64,000 bases of DNA from Panorpa germanica (GCA_963678705.1 OY783221.1:7750001-7814000), one strand, 5' to 3'. Shown: positions 12,166 to 25,405, numbered from the stretch's first letter. Notes: a model not told the origin generated them from the sequence alone. Numbers and translations: made by a program.

Positions 12166-12674
12166 CTTATTAAACAAAAATGAAAACAAATATGTTAAAA
12201 CACACTATAATATCACTTAAAACACACTATAACTTCCAAAAATATATATATATATGTATAATAATATAAAAACTGTTTTTAAAATAAACACACTATATTT
12301 TCACAAGTAATGAACCAACACTAATACTAATACACCCGGTGTATAACTAACTGTTTATTATTTTTTAAATATTTATTTATATATTAAAAACTATAAATTT
12401 GAATCAACTTTTGTGTATTTAACGTTACTAGATTTATAGTTAAAATGTCACGTGCTTTTTAACGCAGGTGTTGTGTTTAATTTAAATAAAAATATAAATT
12501 TAAATCGACAAAATACATTCTTAATAAAAAAAAACACGTATTTTTACATTCATATTATAACTGAACTAATTACAGATCTGAATTGTATTTTTAAAAAAAC
12601 AATTAGATTATTTCGTTGTATCCATTTGATAACACTTTAAGAATCACTATGTATAATCCACTTAGCACTGTAAT

Positions 12675-12686
12675 CCGTTTTTTATA
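12675..12686 (-). promoter_or_regulatory. TATA-like box upstream of the minus-strand exon
   Basis: Reading the minus strand gives TATAAAAAACGG about 530 bp upstream of the candidate start codon. It is the best TATA match near that exon, but many short upstream ATGs would lie in the leader. A GC-richer patch at 12765-13010 further upstream is another promoter candidate. Confidence 0.25.
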
Positions 12687-12764
12687 GAGCTCACAATTAT
12701 TTAAATATATATTAATTAATTAATTACGTAGTAGTATATAATTATTCATATTATATACGTAAGA

Positions 12765-13010
12765 ACTACACACACGAGATACGCCTCTGACGAACCGCTA
12801 AGGCCAACTAACTCGCCTGCAAACACTAAACCTATTGCCAGTACAAATATAGCTATCTCTTTTTAACTTTAAGTAATACTGTCTCTGTCGTTTTTTATCC
12901 CCACTTCTCTCATCTCTATAGCAAACTACCCGACGACCCTAACCGCTAACACACACCCCGGACTGCTGTACAAAAAGTCTACAACCCTAAAAATACTAGT
13001 GTACATTCGA
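12765..13010. other. GC-richer patch upstream of the 12.1-kb exon
   Basis: On the minus strand this block holds several CpG sites and runs such as GGCCTTAGCGGTTCG in a very AT-rich setting. By position it could be the promoter or a 5' untranslated exon of the gene at 12.1 kb. No open frame supports coding. Confidence 0.25.
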
Positions 13011-16002
13011 GGAAACATATTTTTTGGATTTTTTTATTTATAATATTTTATTTTATTATAATAGTTTTTAAAATAATATGATGTGATATTTAATTTTTTT
13101 TTATTATTATTTTAGTAATTTAACATTTTTTTACATAAAAAATTGCCTTTTACATAACAAAACATCTTTCGGTATAAATTTATGTTGTTCTGACGGTATC
13201 AAAGATTTTTGTTTAAGAATATGTAATGTTACATATTTCTTTTGCATTTATTTAATTACAATACGTAACTTTAGGTAAATAATATTACATAAAATATTAT
13301 ATGAGTTTACGTTTTGTGTTTAGTACGTTCTATTTAAAAAGAAACAATAATTTTTACTGGGTCCAAAAAGAAAATTAAGTAAACTTATATTGGTATAAAT
13401 TTTACTGCAAAATCTTACTTGTAATATTTTATATCTAGATACTGATTCAGGTACATATACAGAGTACTAGTTACATTTTCAAATATAGCTAAAGTATCTA
13501 GATACATTACTGTACTGAATCCTGTAGAAAATATAACAATTGTCTAAAATGCATTTGCTTTTTTCTGATGAACTGCTTAACATTCTTTTTCTTTTCTAGC
13601 AGTACTATAGGCTCGCAGGATGAAAAGGACAGATAGATATAAATAATAATTTACTTAGATATATTTCTTTAGGTTTTGCTGTTTTTGTTTTAATATATGT
13701 GCACAATTGTAAAGTATATCAATACATAATTATACTCAAGATAAATTTAATCAAATTTCGAATCCTTTGGCTGAAGAACAATGAGAGTGAATGAGATGCA
13801 AATACATTTTACGTGTAGTTACACCACTTTTATTATTTTTAATAAAATAGGAAGTTGGAAATCTTCTAATAAATATAGTTATTGTAGTATTGTAGTATAG
13901 TATAGTTAGTGTAGTTATTTTATTAAGGCGATTTAAAGTTGAATATTTTGTTAAACATCTGTATCTTGATAGTATTTGTATATACGTAAAGATGGTTTTG
14001 TATGTATAACAACTCTACTAGCATAGACTGTGACAAATTTTTTTGCTTACTTAGTTATAAATCGATAAGCTAGTACTACTTTTGAAACATATTGTACCAC
14101 AACAAAATCCTTAATTTGTAAAATTCATAGTTTATTTTATGCTTTTCTAAATTTGGACAGTCTTAAAATCCAAAGGATCATTTTGGAAATTATCGTTTAC
14201 CTGCAAGTAATATAATAGTTAGGGTGTCGTCATTTTTATATGCATTATGTAGCTTACCTCAGAAAGGGATTCCTTGAAATCTAATATCATGTTAACTTTA
14301 GATTTTATTTCCTAATACAAATATAATTATTCAAAAATAAATAATGTTGTTAATCTCTAAAAATATTACTGAGTTTTGGAAAATAATTAGTTTAAAGTGT
14401 TTTCGGGTAATAAATTCTTTACTAATGACGTTTTCTATTCATAAAAGTTTTGCCCCCGTTTTGCATCCTTTTTGTTTTGTCGGTACAGGTAATATTTACC
14501 AAGAAAACACGGCAACATTTGCAACATAGCAATCATTTTGCAAAAAACACAATAATAACTTTTCTCATTTAAAAAAAGGGTAAAACGAGTGCACAATATT
14601 TTGTTGAATAGAAAACGACATTATAATGTAAATTGACTGTTACTTTTTGAACACATTTCGTACATTTTGAAACTACTGAACAATCAATGAACCCGAAAAC
14701 CCATTTTGTCATCTGGAACCAATATGATCTATATCATTTTAACATAAAAACTTAGTATATTTTTAATTAACAAATAAGAATTAAAATGATTTTATTATTA
14801 GTATTTATTTTAATTGTTTTTTTTTTTATCAGTGGCTTAATAGATTACTCATCTAATACACGAGATTATTTTTAATTCGTGTCTGTGTCCTTTTTGATAA
14901 GCTTAAAACAATCTACTTATAGTAGATTAAGAGATTAATTATTTCAGAATAATGTCAAAAATATAATCAGTATCATTTTTAATGGATTGAATTTTCGGTT
15001 TTTACATGCTTAATATTTCTTTATGCTATGGTTTTCTTATAGCGAGTGTTTTACGATTTATAATTACAAATAGAAAATTAAATTAAATATTGTAAGCAAT
15101 AATTTTAATTTAAAAGTTGCCGCCTTAAATATTTTGATTTCAGTTTTATCAGTTCGATAATAAATGTATAGAAACGTGTTACCAGTAAGCTACAAGTCAG
15201 AAGTGATGATGAATACAGTTATAGTGGTACATGTGTTATAAAATAGATTAGTAATTAAAGATATATTTTAATAATAATAAGAAATATTAACATCATTCAT
15301 TAAAGAGTAAAAAATAATTAATCAAATAGTTAACAACAATAAAAGCGTGGGGTTTCGATTATTAGATTTATTATATAAACGCACTTATTTTCTATTATAG
15401 CCATGTTCCTCAAAAAATAAGTGCTCCACATAGACAAAGCTTTGACATCACAAATATATTTATTACATATAAAACACAACTGACAACAGGTTATAGGCTT
15501 TGGCTGCAAAGTTTGGTTGCCTACTTCCTATCACATTTTTGATAAAACGATTTTTGATCCCTCAAAAGCCTGTTGTACTGATGCAAGCAGACACCTTATT
15601 AGTTATTTCAGACCTAACCTAGGATCCTGTTTACATATTCGTGCTGTTTACCGAATATTTGAGGTTGCATGGGAGTGTATGATCATTCCACACCCGAATA
15701 TTCGTCTAAACTTTTGACACATTCGTTTAAATAAAGTAAGAGTTATGTTATTAGAGTTACTTGTTTACTATACCATAAGTACATGGCAAAAATTATAGAT
15801 TATGGGTAATAAACGTTAAGATATGTTCATACTGAGTATAGTAGGTCATGTTTTAATGTCATAGCAAGATGGTGAAACCAAATATTCGAACACTATGATC
15901 ATTTTACCGACACAAATCGAAAATGCTTAAATTCGTGTACGGATTTCAAATGTTTAACAAATAATCTCGAACTTTGTGTTCATACATACGTCTGCGTCCC
16001 TT
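13011..16002. other. AT-rich non-coding sequence
   Basis: Short frames at 14344-14529 and 15517-15717 have no recognisable features. The second lies in a slightly GC-richer patch (15500-15720) but shows no splice-site support. Confidence 0.45.
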
Positions 16003-16195
16003 CCCAGTAAACCTTTGGAGTCACTTTACGGAGGCGCATGATTTTTTTGCCTTGAAGAGTTCATTTACAGTTCTTTTTTATCGGCTACAAATGGCGAAAC
16101 AACTCCATCTGTCGGAATACAAATGAAGATAAAGTTGATGCGAACTATAATTGAAGTGCAATAGTGATAGTAACGTTATGGGTACAATAACTGGG
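16003..16195 (-). mobile_element. MITE family A, copy 2 (internally deleted)
   Basis: It starts CCCAGTAAAC followed by the family's TTTGGAGTCACTTT arm and ends ACTGGG. It is inverted relative to the copy at 21596. The far end is damaged and about 60 bp shorter than full-length copies. Confidence 0.75.
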
Positions 16196-17497
16196 TACTA
16201 TAAAATGTTGTACTTCTTAGTTTGAGGTTATGTGTGCGATACTCTAATTTCTGAAATATATTTTATCAGAGTGTTTGTTTTCGTTTAAAGTTTACGATAA
16301 AATTAGTGAAAAATATATTTTATTTTATCACGGTATAATGTAATTGTAAATGACCCAAAACGGTAACATTAAAAGAATAAAGTAATTTAACACAATAAAC
16401 AATTACATTCAATTGAAAATTATAAAATCTTGTATGCATTTTCAAAGTTATGGAAAATTCGTTACACAATTTACTATTAGATATGTAGATTTTATTTATA
16501 TTTGTTTTAACTTTTTTTCTTCTAAAAGCAAATTTAAAAAAAAGCAACAAATATCATTTTGAAAAAATAATTTACTTCTATATGTATTATATGTTGTAAT
16601 TTAAATTGATTTTGTTTACAATTTACGGCCATTTTAACAATATTACACAATTCAATTGATTTTGATTTGATTGCAGTTGTTTATTGTTTATTTGTAGTTT
16701 TGAAATGGTTCGTGTACAAGACCGTTACAGTCCTAGTCCACAGACGACTGTTGTTAGATTTCTATTAAATATTTCCAATTGCAAAATTATCCATTCTTTA
16801 CTTAAGAATTGAGAATTTCAAAACATCATACTCGTCAAATTCTTTATATGCACTCAATCTGTCGCAGAGCTGGATTACGTTCAGGGTTCGATTCAAAGGG
16901 AAGGATTAAATCTATTCTATTGACTGGCAAAAAAAAAATAAGTCACCAAATGGTAAACAAATTAAAAAATCAACAAATACATAGTTTAAATTACAAGAAT
17001 TTAACGCCGACTAACAAATAAAACAAGTTGTGCTTTTTTATAATGTATATAGGAACGAATAAGATAAAATTCACAAACGCATCATAGATTTATATGCCTC
17101 TTATAACCTCTTTTAAGCATGAGTAGTCCGCCGAACTCTCGCAATTTGAACTATACCCATTTACATAATAAACTAATCTACAAAATGCACAATTATTATA
17201 TCACAATTAATGCGTGATATACAGAGAAGTTGAAATCGCAATAACGTAATAAAACAAAAGAAAATCTACAGTCGCAGTTGTTAGGGCGGTTGTACATTTT
17301 AGGGACATTCGAAGAGCACAGACCATGGAAATACAAGACAAGTCTGTCTTAAACAAAATTGTTAACTTTATATCTGTTTGTTCAAAATGTTTATGTGGTG
17401 TTTTCAAAACGAAAATTGTTTTATATATGAAAAGTAAAAAAAAAAATCAAGAAATGAATGTTTCTAATAATATTTGTCATATTTAGAAGCTTTAAGA

Positions 17498-17640
17498 TTT
17501 TAAATCAATTGAAAAACGCAATTTTTTTCTGACATTTGGCAGATATTGTTCTATTACTAACCTCAGTGTTTGTACTTTAGATTAAAATAAAAATATCACC
17601 ACTTTTCACGGAAATATTGCGTTTTTCTGTTGATTTAAAA
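17498..17640. mobile_element. MITE J: 143-bp element with ~25-bp terminal inverted repeats
   Basis: The left arm, TTTTAAATCAATTGAAAAACG and onward, is matched by the reverse complement at the right end with about three mismatches. The interior is unstructured and non-coding. One copy was found. Confidence 0.55.
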
Positions 17641-17706
17641 TGACATCTCTTGTTGAAAGACCCTATATAAAAGGAAGGAGTCAATCCTAAAATAACTGAA
17701 AAGAAT

Positions 17707-17968
17707 CTCAGTAAACATTTTGGAGCATTTTGGAGTCACTTTGACATCATATTGTAGATGCGTATGATTTTTTTGTCATGAAAGAGTTCATTTATAGTTC
17801 AGTTTCTTACAATTCTTCATATGAAATGTCTGTTTTATCGGCTACAGATGACGGAACCACTTCACCTGTCGGAATACAAATGAAGATAAAGTTGATGCGA
17901 ACTATAATTGAAGTGAAATAGTGATAGAAGCGTCACAAAATAGGACACTTCACCAAATGTTTACTGGG
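17707..17968 (-). mobile_element. MITE family A, copy 3
   Basis: It has both ends (CTCAGTAAAC and GTTTACTGGG) and the full family interior in inverted orientation. A 14-bp direct duplication of ATTTTGGAGC-type sequence lies just inside the left end. The flanks read AT on both sides, consistent with a 2-bp duplication. Confidence 0.85.
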
Positions 17969-18130
17969 ATATTACATATTCCTTATACAAAATCTGGAAA
18001 ATATCAAAATATGGAATTAACTTTTGAGCCATTAGGTAGATAGTAGTTTAGTCAGCGCAGTGCCCTATTGGTAATATTGCAAAATTTTGGAGCGTAATTT
18101 TGGATCACTTAACAAAATTATAACGATGGT

Positions 18131-18299
18131 ACAGTTCATTAGTGAGACATCCCCAAATATCGTATTGTTCGACAAGTTTATCTGCATTATAATTATGTTT
18201 GATTACATTTATGAGTTATCTAAGTATTAAATCAGTTACAGGATACACTTTTATATCAAACTGCATACTCAACTCAGAGATATCTCATTAATGAACTGC
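18131..18299. mobile_element. MITE I: 169-bp element with ~20-bp terminal inverted repeats
   Basis: The left end is ACAGTTCATTAGTGAGACAT and the right end is its reverse complement with a few mismatches. A solo end of the same type lies just after family B copy 2 (about 30333-30352) and is followed by TA. The left flank here also ends in TA, suggesting a Tc1/mariner-like element. Confidence 0.5.
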
Positions 18300-18694
18300 A
18301 CGGACGATCGATATGTATATTTTCGTTGGTGCATCTATTAGCCGCACCACTTCTGAGACAACCATCATTTCTATTTATATTCCTACATATTTGACAAGAT
18401 AACATTTTAAACTACATTATTCACTTTGTGAATTCTTTCAAAATAATTTTTGCGACGTCTTAGATTGATTGGGCAATAATCTTACAGGCTGAGTTGGTGA
18501 CATATTAATATTCAAGCAAATTACGTTAATCACAACAATACAAATTTAACAACAATAACCATAACTAAATTAAACATAAAATCAAAAACTTAATACAGCA
18601 TCCAATACCGCTTTCTGAGATGATAATTTATTAATTGTGAGAAGTGGAAGAGAAAGAGAAACTGTTATATTAATTTTATGAGTATTTAAATATC

Positions 18695-18767
18695 GGTCGG
18701 AAACTGGATTCGAACCCAGATCTTTTGTTTAGTACACAGACGTTTTTCAAATAAACTACCTCTGACC
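18695..18767 (-). tRNA. tRNA-like sequence (pseudo-tRNA or SINE head)
   Basis: The minus strand gives a 73-nt segment whose ends pair as an acceptor stem (GGTCAGA with TCCGACC, one mismatch). It has an internal A-box-like TAGTTTATTTG and a perfect B box, GGTTCGAATCC. An anticodon-like loop (GTACTAA) sits in a weak stem. The T-stem lacks one base and the D-arm is degenerate, so a working tRNA is unlikely. A tRNA pseudogene or the head of a tRNA-derived SINE fits better. Confidence 0.45.
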
Positions 18768-19415
18768 GATAAATTAGTTTATTTGGAAAATTCAAAAAAG
18801 AATTAAGTTTCAATTACATATTTTATTCCTTAGTGCTCAAATATTATATCGATGGTAATATTTCTTTATTATATCTAATTCATTTTGCAACAGATGTAGT
18901 ATATTAACAATATTCGCTGTCACTTGGTACTATTAACACTAACGTCTTTCTTCTGTAGTGGTTTACGTTCTACACGTCATCTATGTTTGTGCAACAGACA
19001 AGGGTGGTGTTGCCACAGTCGAATACAACATTTAAATTAAAATAATTGCTTACAAATCGATTTATTTATTTGGCAGCAGTGTGGTCGATGATGGGACTCA
19101 TATAGAAAAATAAAAGGTGATACTTGATATAAAATTATGGGTCATTTAATTAAAAAAAGGAATTGCATCATTGTAAATTCCTGCGTTAATTTTTGGCATG
19201 CGAAAGGAATTTTTAAACGTTAAATTAATACAGGAATCTTAGAATTGTTAATTATTGTTTTTCTTTTATTGTTACTTTTTGTTATCCTATCTTAAATCTT
19301 TGTCGCTATTAGACAAACAATAAAAATCATAAAAAAATAAAAAAGTAAAATAAATATTTTTATAGTATTGCCTAGTTGAGAAAAGAAAACTAAAAAGAAA
19401 GAGAACAGGTCAGTT

Positions 19416-19523
19416 TATAATTTTAAAATGTATGTCGTATGTATATACATAGGTATGTATGTATACGTATATAATTTTATAGTGTATATCGTATGTATAT
19501 ACATAGGTATGTATGTATACGTA
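19416..19523 (+). repeat. Two tandem 54-bp units
   Basis: Each unit begins TATAATTTTA and contains GTATGTATATACATAGGTA followed by TGTATGTATACGTA. The two copies differ at only a few positions. A poly-T run follows. This is a minisatellite-like local duplication. Confidence 0.8.
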
Positions 19524-19659
19524 TATAATTTTTTTTTTTTATTATAAATGGTAAACATTGTTCTGCAAGTGTCCTTACACCCTGAATGATCTGCACATGT
19601 ACAGCCCCAAAAAAAAGTCGACTACAAAAACGAAATGTACGCGTAAAAAAACAAAAACG

Positions 19660-20230
19660 TACCCTCAAAATGGCTGCCGGTTTTCCCCCTCTCCGTCACC
19701 CCATTCCTCTTACCAACATAACGTATTTCAACGTTTCACCCCCCAATGTACCCCCAACTCAAACTTCCCTTGTGATTTCTACCCCATCCTTTATAAATAT
19801 GGCGTATTCCCTACATACTGATTGCCAGTATAGCTACGAGTCCACGTGGAGTATGTTAGACACATATTTCTATCACCAACCACACTGAACAAATCGAGTC
19901 TCTTGTCGAATCGTACCCGTACAAAATGATAAGCTCCACCTCTACTAAGCAATACACCGAACGGAACCAATGTAAACGAAGCGACGACGAATCGCCGACG
20001 AGTTTCACTCGGTACATATCGGACTCCGCGTGGAGTAACTCGAGTGTTATAGCGAACAGAAAAATGTTCGGCAAATGCAAAAAATATATATTCGAGTATA
20101 CGGATAAAATCTAGTGGGACTCTGAATGGGTTTGGGTGGCGCGGTGTGGTGTGAGTGAACGGGCCAGGGGGTGGGGAGGGGGTCATGGCAAGCTTGATGC
20201 GAGAGCAGAACAAAAAGTTATGCCCCATTG
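19660..20230. other. GC/CpG-rich block with overlapping open frames, possible promoter or 5' exon region
   Basis: This ~570-bp block stands out from its AT-rich surroundings, with C-rich sequence on the plus strand at 19670-19790, dense CpG sites at 19880-20100 and a G-rich end at 20110-20180. Frames are open on both strands (for example 19791-20228 minus, 145 codons; 19586-19888 plus, 100 codons), but this follows from fewer stops at higher GC and no protein family is recognisable. Two palindromic motifs based on TCCRCGTGGA lie at 19841-19850 and 20023-20036. A promoter, an unmethylated CpG region or a 5' untranslated exon are the likeliest readings. Confidence 0.35.
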
Positions 20231-21595
20231 CCTGGCCTCTAGTTATTATATAGAGAGCTCTGGCGAAGTCTTGTTCACAATCAACATAACACTCTTTTAT
20301 TAAACAGATTTTTTATGTATAAATATATAGTTTTTTCTATTGTAAACCAGGTTCTGCCGTTCATGATGTACTGTTTCAATACAATATTTATGAAAAAAAT
20401 GTTAAAATACAAGTAAAAACGGTGACTTCGAATTATAGGATATTATACTTATTTCATTTCTGCGGTTACATTAATCTTTGAATCTCTTGAAGCCGTCGAG
20501 GAGACGAGCCGCTGATTTGTGTCTTAAAACTGTTTTGGCTGAATCCTGCTTTTATCTTATGTTATTCAATTTATGTGTTCGAATGCAGGGGAAATAATTC
20601 TGCCATTATGTTCTCCGTTGTCTGCCAAAAATCCTGCTGACCATTTACAACTCTACTACCAAACTATAACTAACTATATAGACAACTTTAAATTATAGAT
20701 AACATTATTTGAAAATGTATATTTGTATACATGTATGTATACAGATAAATAAATATGTAAATAGCAAGAAACGAACCTAATACGTCTTCCACATCAGTGC
20801 GACATCCAATTTTTGTTAGAAGAAGTTGTACAAAACGTCCAAATCAATACATCGGCTTATTTTATCGATTATATGTATTCACTCAGCCAGTTTTATATGT
20901 GTATAAAACAATTAATAAAGTGTACATCAATTCTTTAACAAAAAAGAAAGAATATTTTATTAATATAATTTTTTCAAACCTTAGTTTCATATACCATGTA
21001 AAAACGCAAAAGCAAATAGTGATTTCGTTCTAGCCTACAAAGGATTGTACATTTACCGACAGCCAGTCGAATCTTTTGAATATAATAAAAATAATTTAAG
21101 GTGAAACATTACTTCATGGTTATATAGTTAGATATAGATGCCAACAGTGTACTAAAATGACAATCAATTTGCAACTTTGTACTAGTTAATGTTTTCAAAT
21201 ATAAAAACGTTAATAACTTTGCACACGATTGAGCTATTTAAACCATAGAAACTTTAGGAGTCAGATAAATGTTCAAGCTTTCTTTATAAATACATCATTA
21301 AGGAGGTACAGGACGTTAACGTAAATGATGAAACGTTGTGAAATTTGGAGGGTCGATACAAATAGTTAAAATACATGCTGTTTCAAAATTTTAGAAACCT
21401 AGGGTTCATAGTTTTTTTTTATACATGATTAAAAATAGTCATTTTCCATACAAATCATAATTTTTAGCTCAATTTCACCACATAATATAACTTTTAACTA
21501 TAAAAAAATGGTGACACGGCTTTCAAAAACTAGGTGTATATAAAATAATCTTTTCTGTAACTATTGCAAAAAGAAAATTATCAAAAGGATACCTA
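20231..21595. other. AT-rich non-coding sequence
   Basis: No element or coding segment was recognised. The frame at 20797-21033 has no recognisable features. Confidence 0.45.
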
Positions 21596-21849
21596 CCCAG
21601 TAAACAATTTGGTGAAGTGCCCTATTTAGTGACGTTTCTATCACTATTTCACTTCAATTATAGTTCGCATCAACTTTATCTTCATTTGTATTCGGACAGG
21701 TGGAGTAATTTCGCCATTTGTAGCCGATAAAGTAGACATTTTGTATGAAAAAATGTGAGAAACTGAACTATAAATGAACTCTTTAATGACAAAAAAATCA
21801 TGACGCATCTTCAATATGATGTCAAAGTGACTCCAAAGTGTTTACTGGG
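21596..21849 (+). mobile_element. MITE family A, copy 4 (full length, reference orientation)
   Basis: This 254-bp copy starts CCCAGTAAACAATTTGG and ends GTTTACTGGG. The interior carries the core shared by all copies (TTCAATTATAGTTCGCATC, then an ATCTTCATTTGTATTC-type segment). It has no coding capacity. The terminal inverted repeat is about 11-16 bp. Confidence 0.9.
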
Positions 21850-22314
21850 AAGGTATACTTTAGAATGAACGGTTAGTGAATAACTGCCTTAATAGTTTGT
21901 CCAGGCAACATATTATATGTTTCACTTACACTCATTTTATTACAGAGAGTGACAGTGACACCTAAGACAGTCGTGTCTTTAGTGTGCTTCCTCCATGCCA
22001 GTTCACACCCAACAATAAATAAAACAAGCCGTCAACTAATCTAGTAGTCTAGGCTTTCGCCCAAACATGCTAACCCATGACCTTTACTTTCAAGTTCAAA
22101 AATTACGTTTAGTTTTCGTTATTCGTTCTCCAATAATTCTCCGTTCACGATTGTTCCGGTTTCAATGACTTATTATATTAACTTCCGGTATTCATTTGTA
22201 AAAAAAAAAATTATCAATAGATCTGTTTACTTAATATATTTCTTTTTCTAAAAATACCTTTTAACCACATTATTATCCAGGTTGTTTATTTAAGAAATAT
22301 TATTTGTTTAAGTG

Positions 22315-22826
22315 CAGGGTGATTCAAAATAAGTTTACTAGAAGAATGTATAAGCTGTTTTGTAGCAAGCGTTCACTGGTGAATATCGTACACATCGGAC
22401 AGAACGTATATACACGACCGCTACAAATCTACTGAGATCGACATCTGAGCATTGTGACGTCACATGCAGTATAAAAGCCCTGAAGAATAGTGTAGGTTTA
22501 AAAAAAAGTGATAAAAAGTATAAATCTCCAAGAGAGTCACAAGGGAAAAAGTTATTTATTCTACATATTATAAAAGATCACAAATAATTTTAATAATTGA
22601 AGTGTGGAAACATCAGTATTAATGTATATACTAATATGTACGACATCGCTGCCTAATAAGTATACGATTATGTATATATATAATCAATACAATTTGATAA
22701 AAACCAAATCCAGAAAATATAACCGTGATCAGAGATCATATTTTGAAGACACAGCAGTGTAGCGTTAAACATCAATTTGATTTCTTATAAAATATTGTAT
22801 ATAAAATTTAATTTTGAGTCACCCTG
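22315..22826. mobile_element. MITE H: 512-bp element with CAGGGTGA ends
   Basis: The left end CAGGGTGATTCAAAAT is matched at the right end by its reverse complement with one mismatch. The interior is AT-rich and non-coding. The flanks do not give a clean duplication (5 of 8 bases agree), so the superfamily is left open. Confidence 0.55.
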
Positions 22827-24422
22827 TTGTAGCGTTTTACTGGTAGCCCTACCTGCATTTTTCCAACAGTTATTCTTCAAACATTATTGAGGTTATTTTT
22901 TACTACAATATTGATTTCCTATTTATTACAACAAAAATATAAAATATACATATATGTATATATATATAAATATATATAACTATGTATACATTACTTGCGA
23001 TTTGATAGTTCAATTAAAAATTAAATAAATATAAAATATATTAAATTCAATTTATTTATTTACTATTTATTTTGTTATTTGTCTTGTTTTGGTTTAACAG
23101 TCATTGAATTTCATAAATAACATAAAGAATACCAACAGATTTATAATTGGTTTGGTGCTGAAAATATCACATATTATATAAGGGCGATCACACACTGAAG
23201 AAACGACTGCCTTTCAATTAACTCAAGATATGAATCGAACAGTAGTAGTGGTGTGGCAACAGCGTACGAAATAAGCGCGGTTATTTGGATATATAGTCAA
23301 AATCAGTAAAAATCAGTCAAAATATAGTATAAATTTATAATACGATAATGACTTTTGTCTTATTCGTTTCTATATACATTATAGAAAAATAAATGAGTCA
23401 GTGCTTTTTAGTTATATCAGCAGTTTATACCCCACAACTTGTTTTAAATATGAGTCGCCGCCGAACTCTCGTAACTTGAACCATATATCGCTAATTGAAC
23501 TCAAACAAGATTCACAGTAAAAGTTCATGTAGTTGTCACGATCGTTTCTGTATTACCGCCATATGATTTTCCAATATCCACATGATTTTATATAGCATTA
23601 GATTATAGCATATAGCATATAGATTACAAATGCATATGATTTTTATATAGTACCAAACCTTCAAGCGATATGTGTCAAAATTTCATGATATTCTGACCAT
23701 TAGTTTACGAGTTACAATGATTTTCGTGAGGTTTCGTTATAATTTTTAAAACAATGAAAATATTTGAATTTCATGTGTTGAATAAGCATTGTTTTTTAAT
23801 AGGAAAAATACCATTGAAGCAACAAAATTACGCAGCTCCCCCTGCTATACGTATTAGCACAGTTTTCTACAAATCATGATAAGACCACGTGGTTTACGGA
23901 TGCCCCCTTAATTAATTATCTTAAAACTCTCAAAGTTGAGAAAAGATAACTTTCCAATAAATAAAATTAATATATCCAATTTTTTTTAGTATGGTACAAA
24001 TATAATTAGTTGCAAATAATGCCGCTACAAGTGTATAAAATAATAGCACTGTACTCAAATTAGACACTGACACTGACACATTTTTATATGCGAGTATAAT
24101 TGTGTTTATACAACTTCAAAGAATTTATATACTGATAATTGGTATGGTCTTTACAAAAAAAACACTTGTCTCGAACTCCTCCAGCTCCAATACTACAATA
24201 CTACAATACTCCAAACTCTGTTGAACATCAGAACACCAGAACACCGGCCCCGGTCCAAGGCCTACTTTTAGTAACACTTCAGAACAATTGATTTTAAGAG
24301 CCCTCGATACCATACCAAAAACCATTTCACAAAGCAATGCTTTACTGCTACGTTGAATGTATTTGTGTATGTGACATAGGCGGTGCTATTTAATTTTCAC
24401 TTTAGGGATTTAAAAATCAGGT
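22827..24422. other. AT-rich non-coding sequence with short (TA)n runs
   Basis: Short TA/TATATG runs lie near 22940-22985. The frame at 24125-24337 has no recognisable features. Confidence 0.45.
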
Positions 24423-24605
24423 AATGGGCTTGTATCCTATGTCCTAATTTCTATAAAACTGAACTATATATTGATAAAGTTGGCTACTAGAACTTCAAAT
24501 GTTCAATTATTGTTTAATAACTCGCTATATTTTCGAAGGTGTTACCAATTATAAAAGGCATTTTGTCTGTTTAATTATTAAAGCGATCCAACGTTATAGA
24601 ATCGT
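24423..24605 (+). mobile_element. MITE family B, 5'-end fragment
   Basis: It begins AATGGGCTTGTATCC and follows the family B left end, including the TATATTGATAAAGT and TTTAATTATTAAAG segments. Similarity fades after about 24605. The frame at 24499-24690 is a translation of this repeat. Confidence 0.7.
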
Positions 24606-24952
24606 ACGTCACGTCCGCAGATTTTCCATCTCTTTTAAACAACAGAGATGTATACGAGTGTGTTTGCGATACGTCATTTACTACAAATAGCTGAGTTCTG
24701 TATCCCACGAAGTATTATATTACGAAAAGTGTGAAAAGGACAATCAATCTCGATTGCTTATTTGTTTGTGACGTCTTATGACAAGAAAATATAACAATAT
24801 AGCATGCGGCAAGCTATATAGCCCGGGAACTTTACATTTTTTACTTGACATGAGTGCCGATAGTTGTAATTTTTGGATATGTTACATAAGTTCTAATATC
24901 TATTTAAATCTCGCGCATCGCTCTTTAGAAATTCCACTTGAATCACTACGTC

Positions 24953-25405
24953 ATTAGGGACAAAAATATACATATACTAGCTGTCCCGGCCACGCGTTGC
25001 TGTGACTAACGTTTTTGTCATATTACATTACATAGCGCCATCTATTGAATATTTACTCAATCTAGTCAACAGAATATTTACCCAATGTAGTCAACAGATG
25101 TCGCCATCATCGTCGCCAGATGTCATCGTTTGGAGCTAACAGATAATTAATAGACAAATAATTTGCAATAAGATAATAAATTGAGATGTAAGCTATCCTA
25201 TCTTTCAAGTTGGATCAAACTGCACACGGTGTACAAATTTGATTAAAATGGGTTAAGTAGTTTAGGAGTCCATCGCGGACACACAACGTGACACGTAATT
25301 TATATATATTAAGATTAATTAGCGATAGAATTAAAATTGAAAATATTATTTTTTCGCGGCGAAAAAAATATTTTTTTAGCGGCGAAAATAAAGCCTAGCT
25401 ATTTG
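24953..25405 (+). mobile_element. Family D insertion inside family C, itself carrying insert K
   Basis: The ends are defined by the 25-bp duplication of family C sequence on both sides. Its own sequence (AAAATATACATAT, later TCGCGGCGAAAAA) matches copies at 35917-35998 and 49951-50073, which lack the middle part. A long target duplication suggests a retroposed (LINE/SINE-type) insertion rather than a cut-and-paste transposon. Confidence 0.5.
24976..25312 (+). mobile_element. Insert K: degenerate ACTAGCTGTCCCGGC-type insect repeat
   Basis: It begins ACTAGCTGTCCCGGCCACGC and ends near a TATATATTAAG tail. The 3' part holds a CAAATTTGATTAAAATGGGTT motif before a short AT tail. Dispersed insect repeats with this kind of start and a tail of this style are common and are usually treated as LINE-derived or SINE-like. 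It interrupts the family D sequence. Confidence 0.45.

Noticed and set aside
19791-20228. 145-codon minus-strand frame and overlapping plus-strand frames
   Set aside because: Several frames are open at once on both strands because the block is GC-rich; no domain, splice sites or codon pattern favours one.
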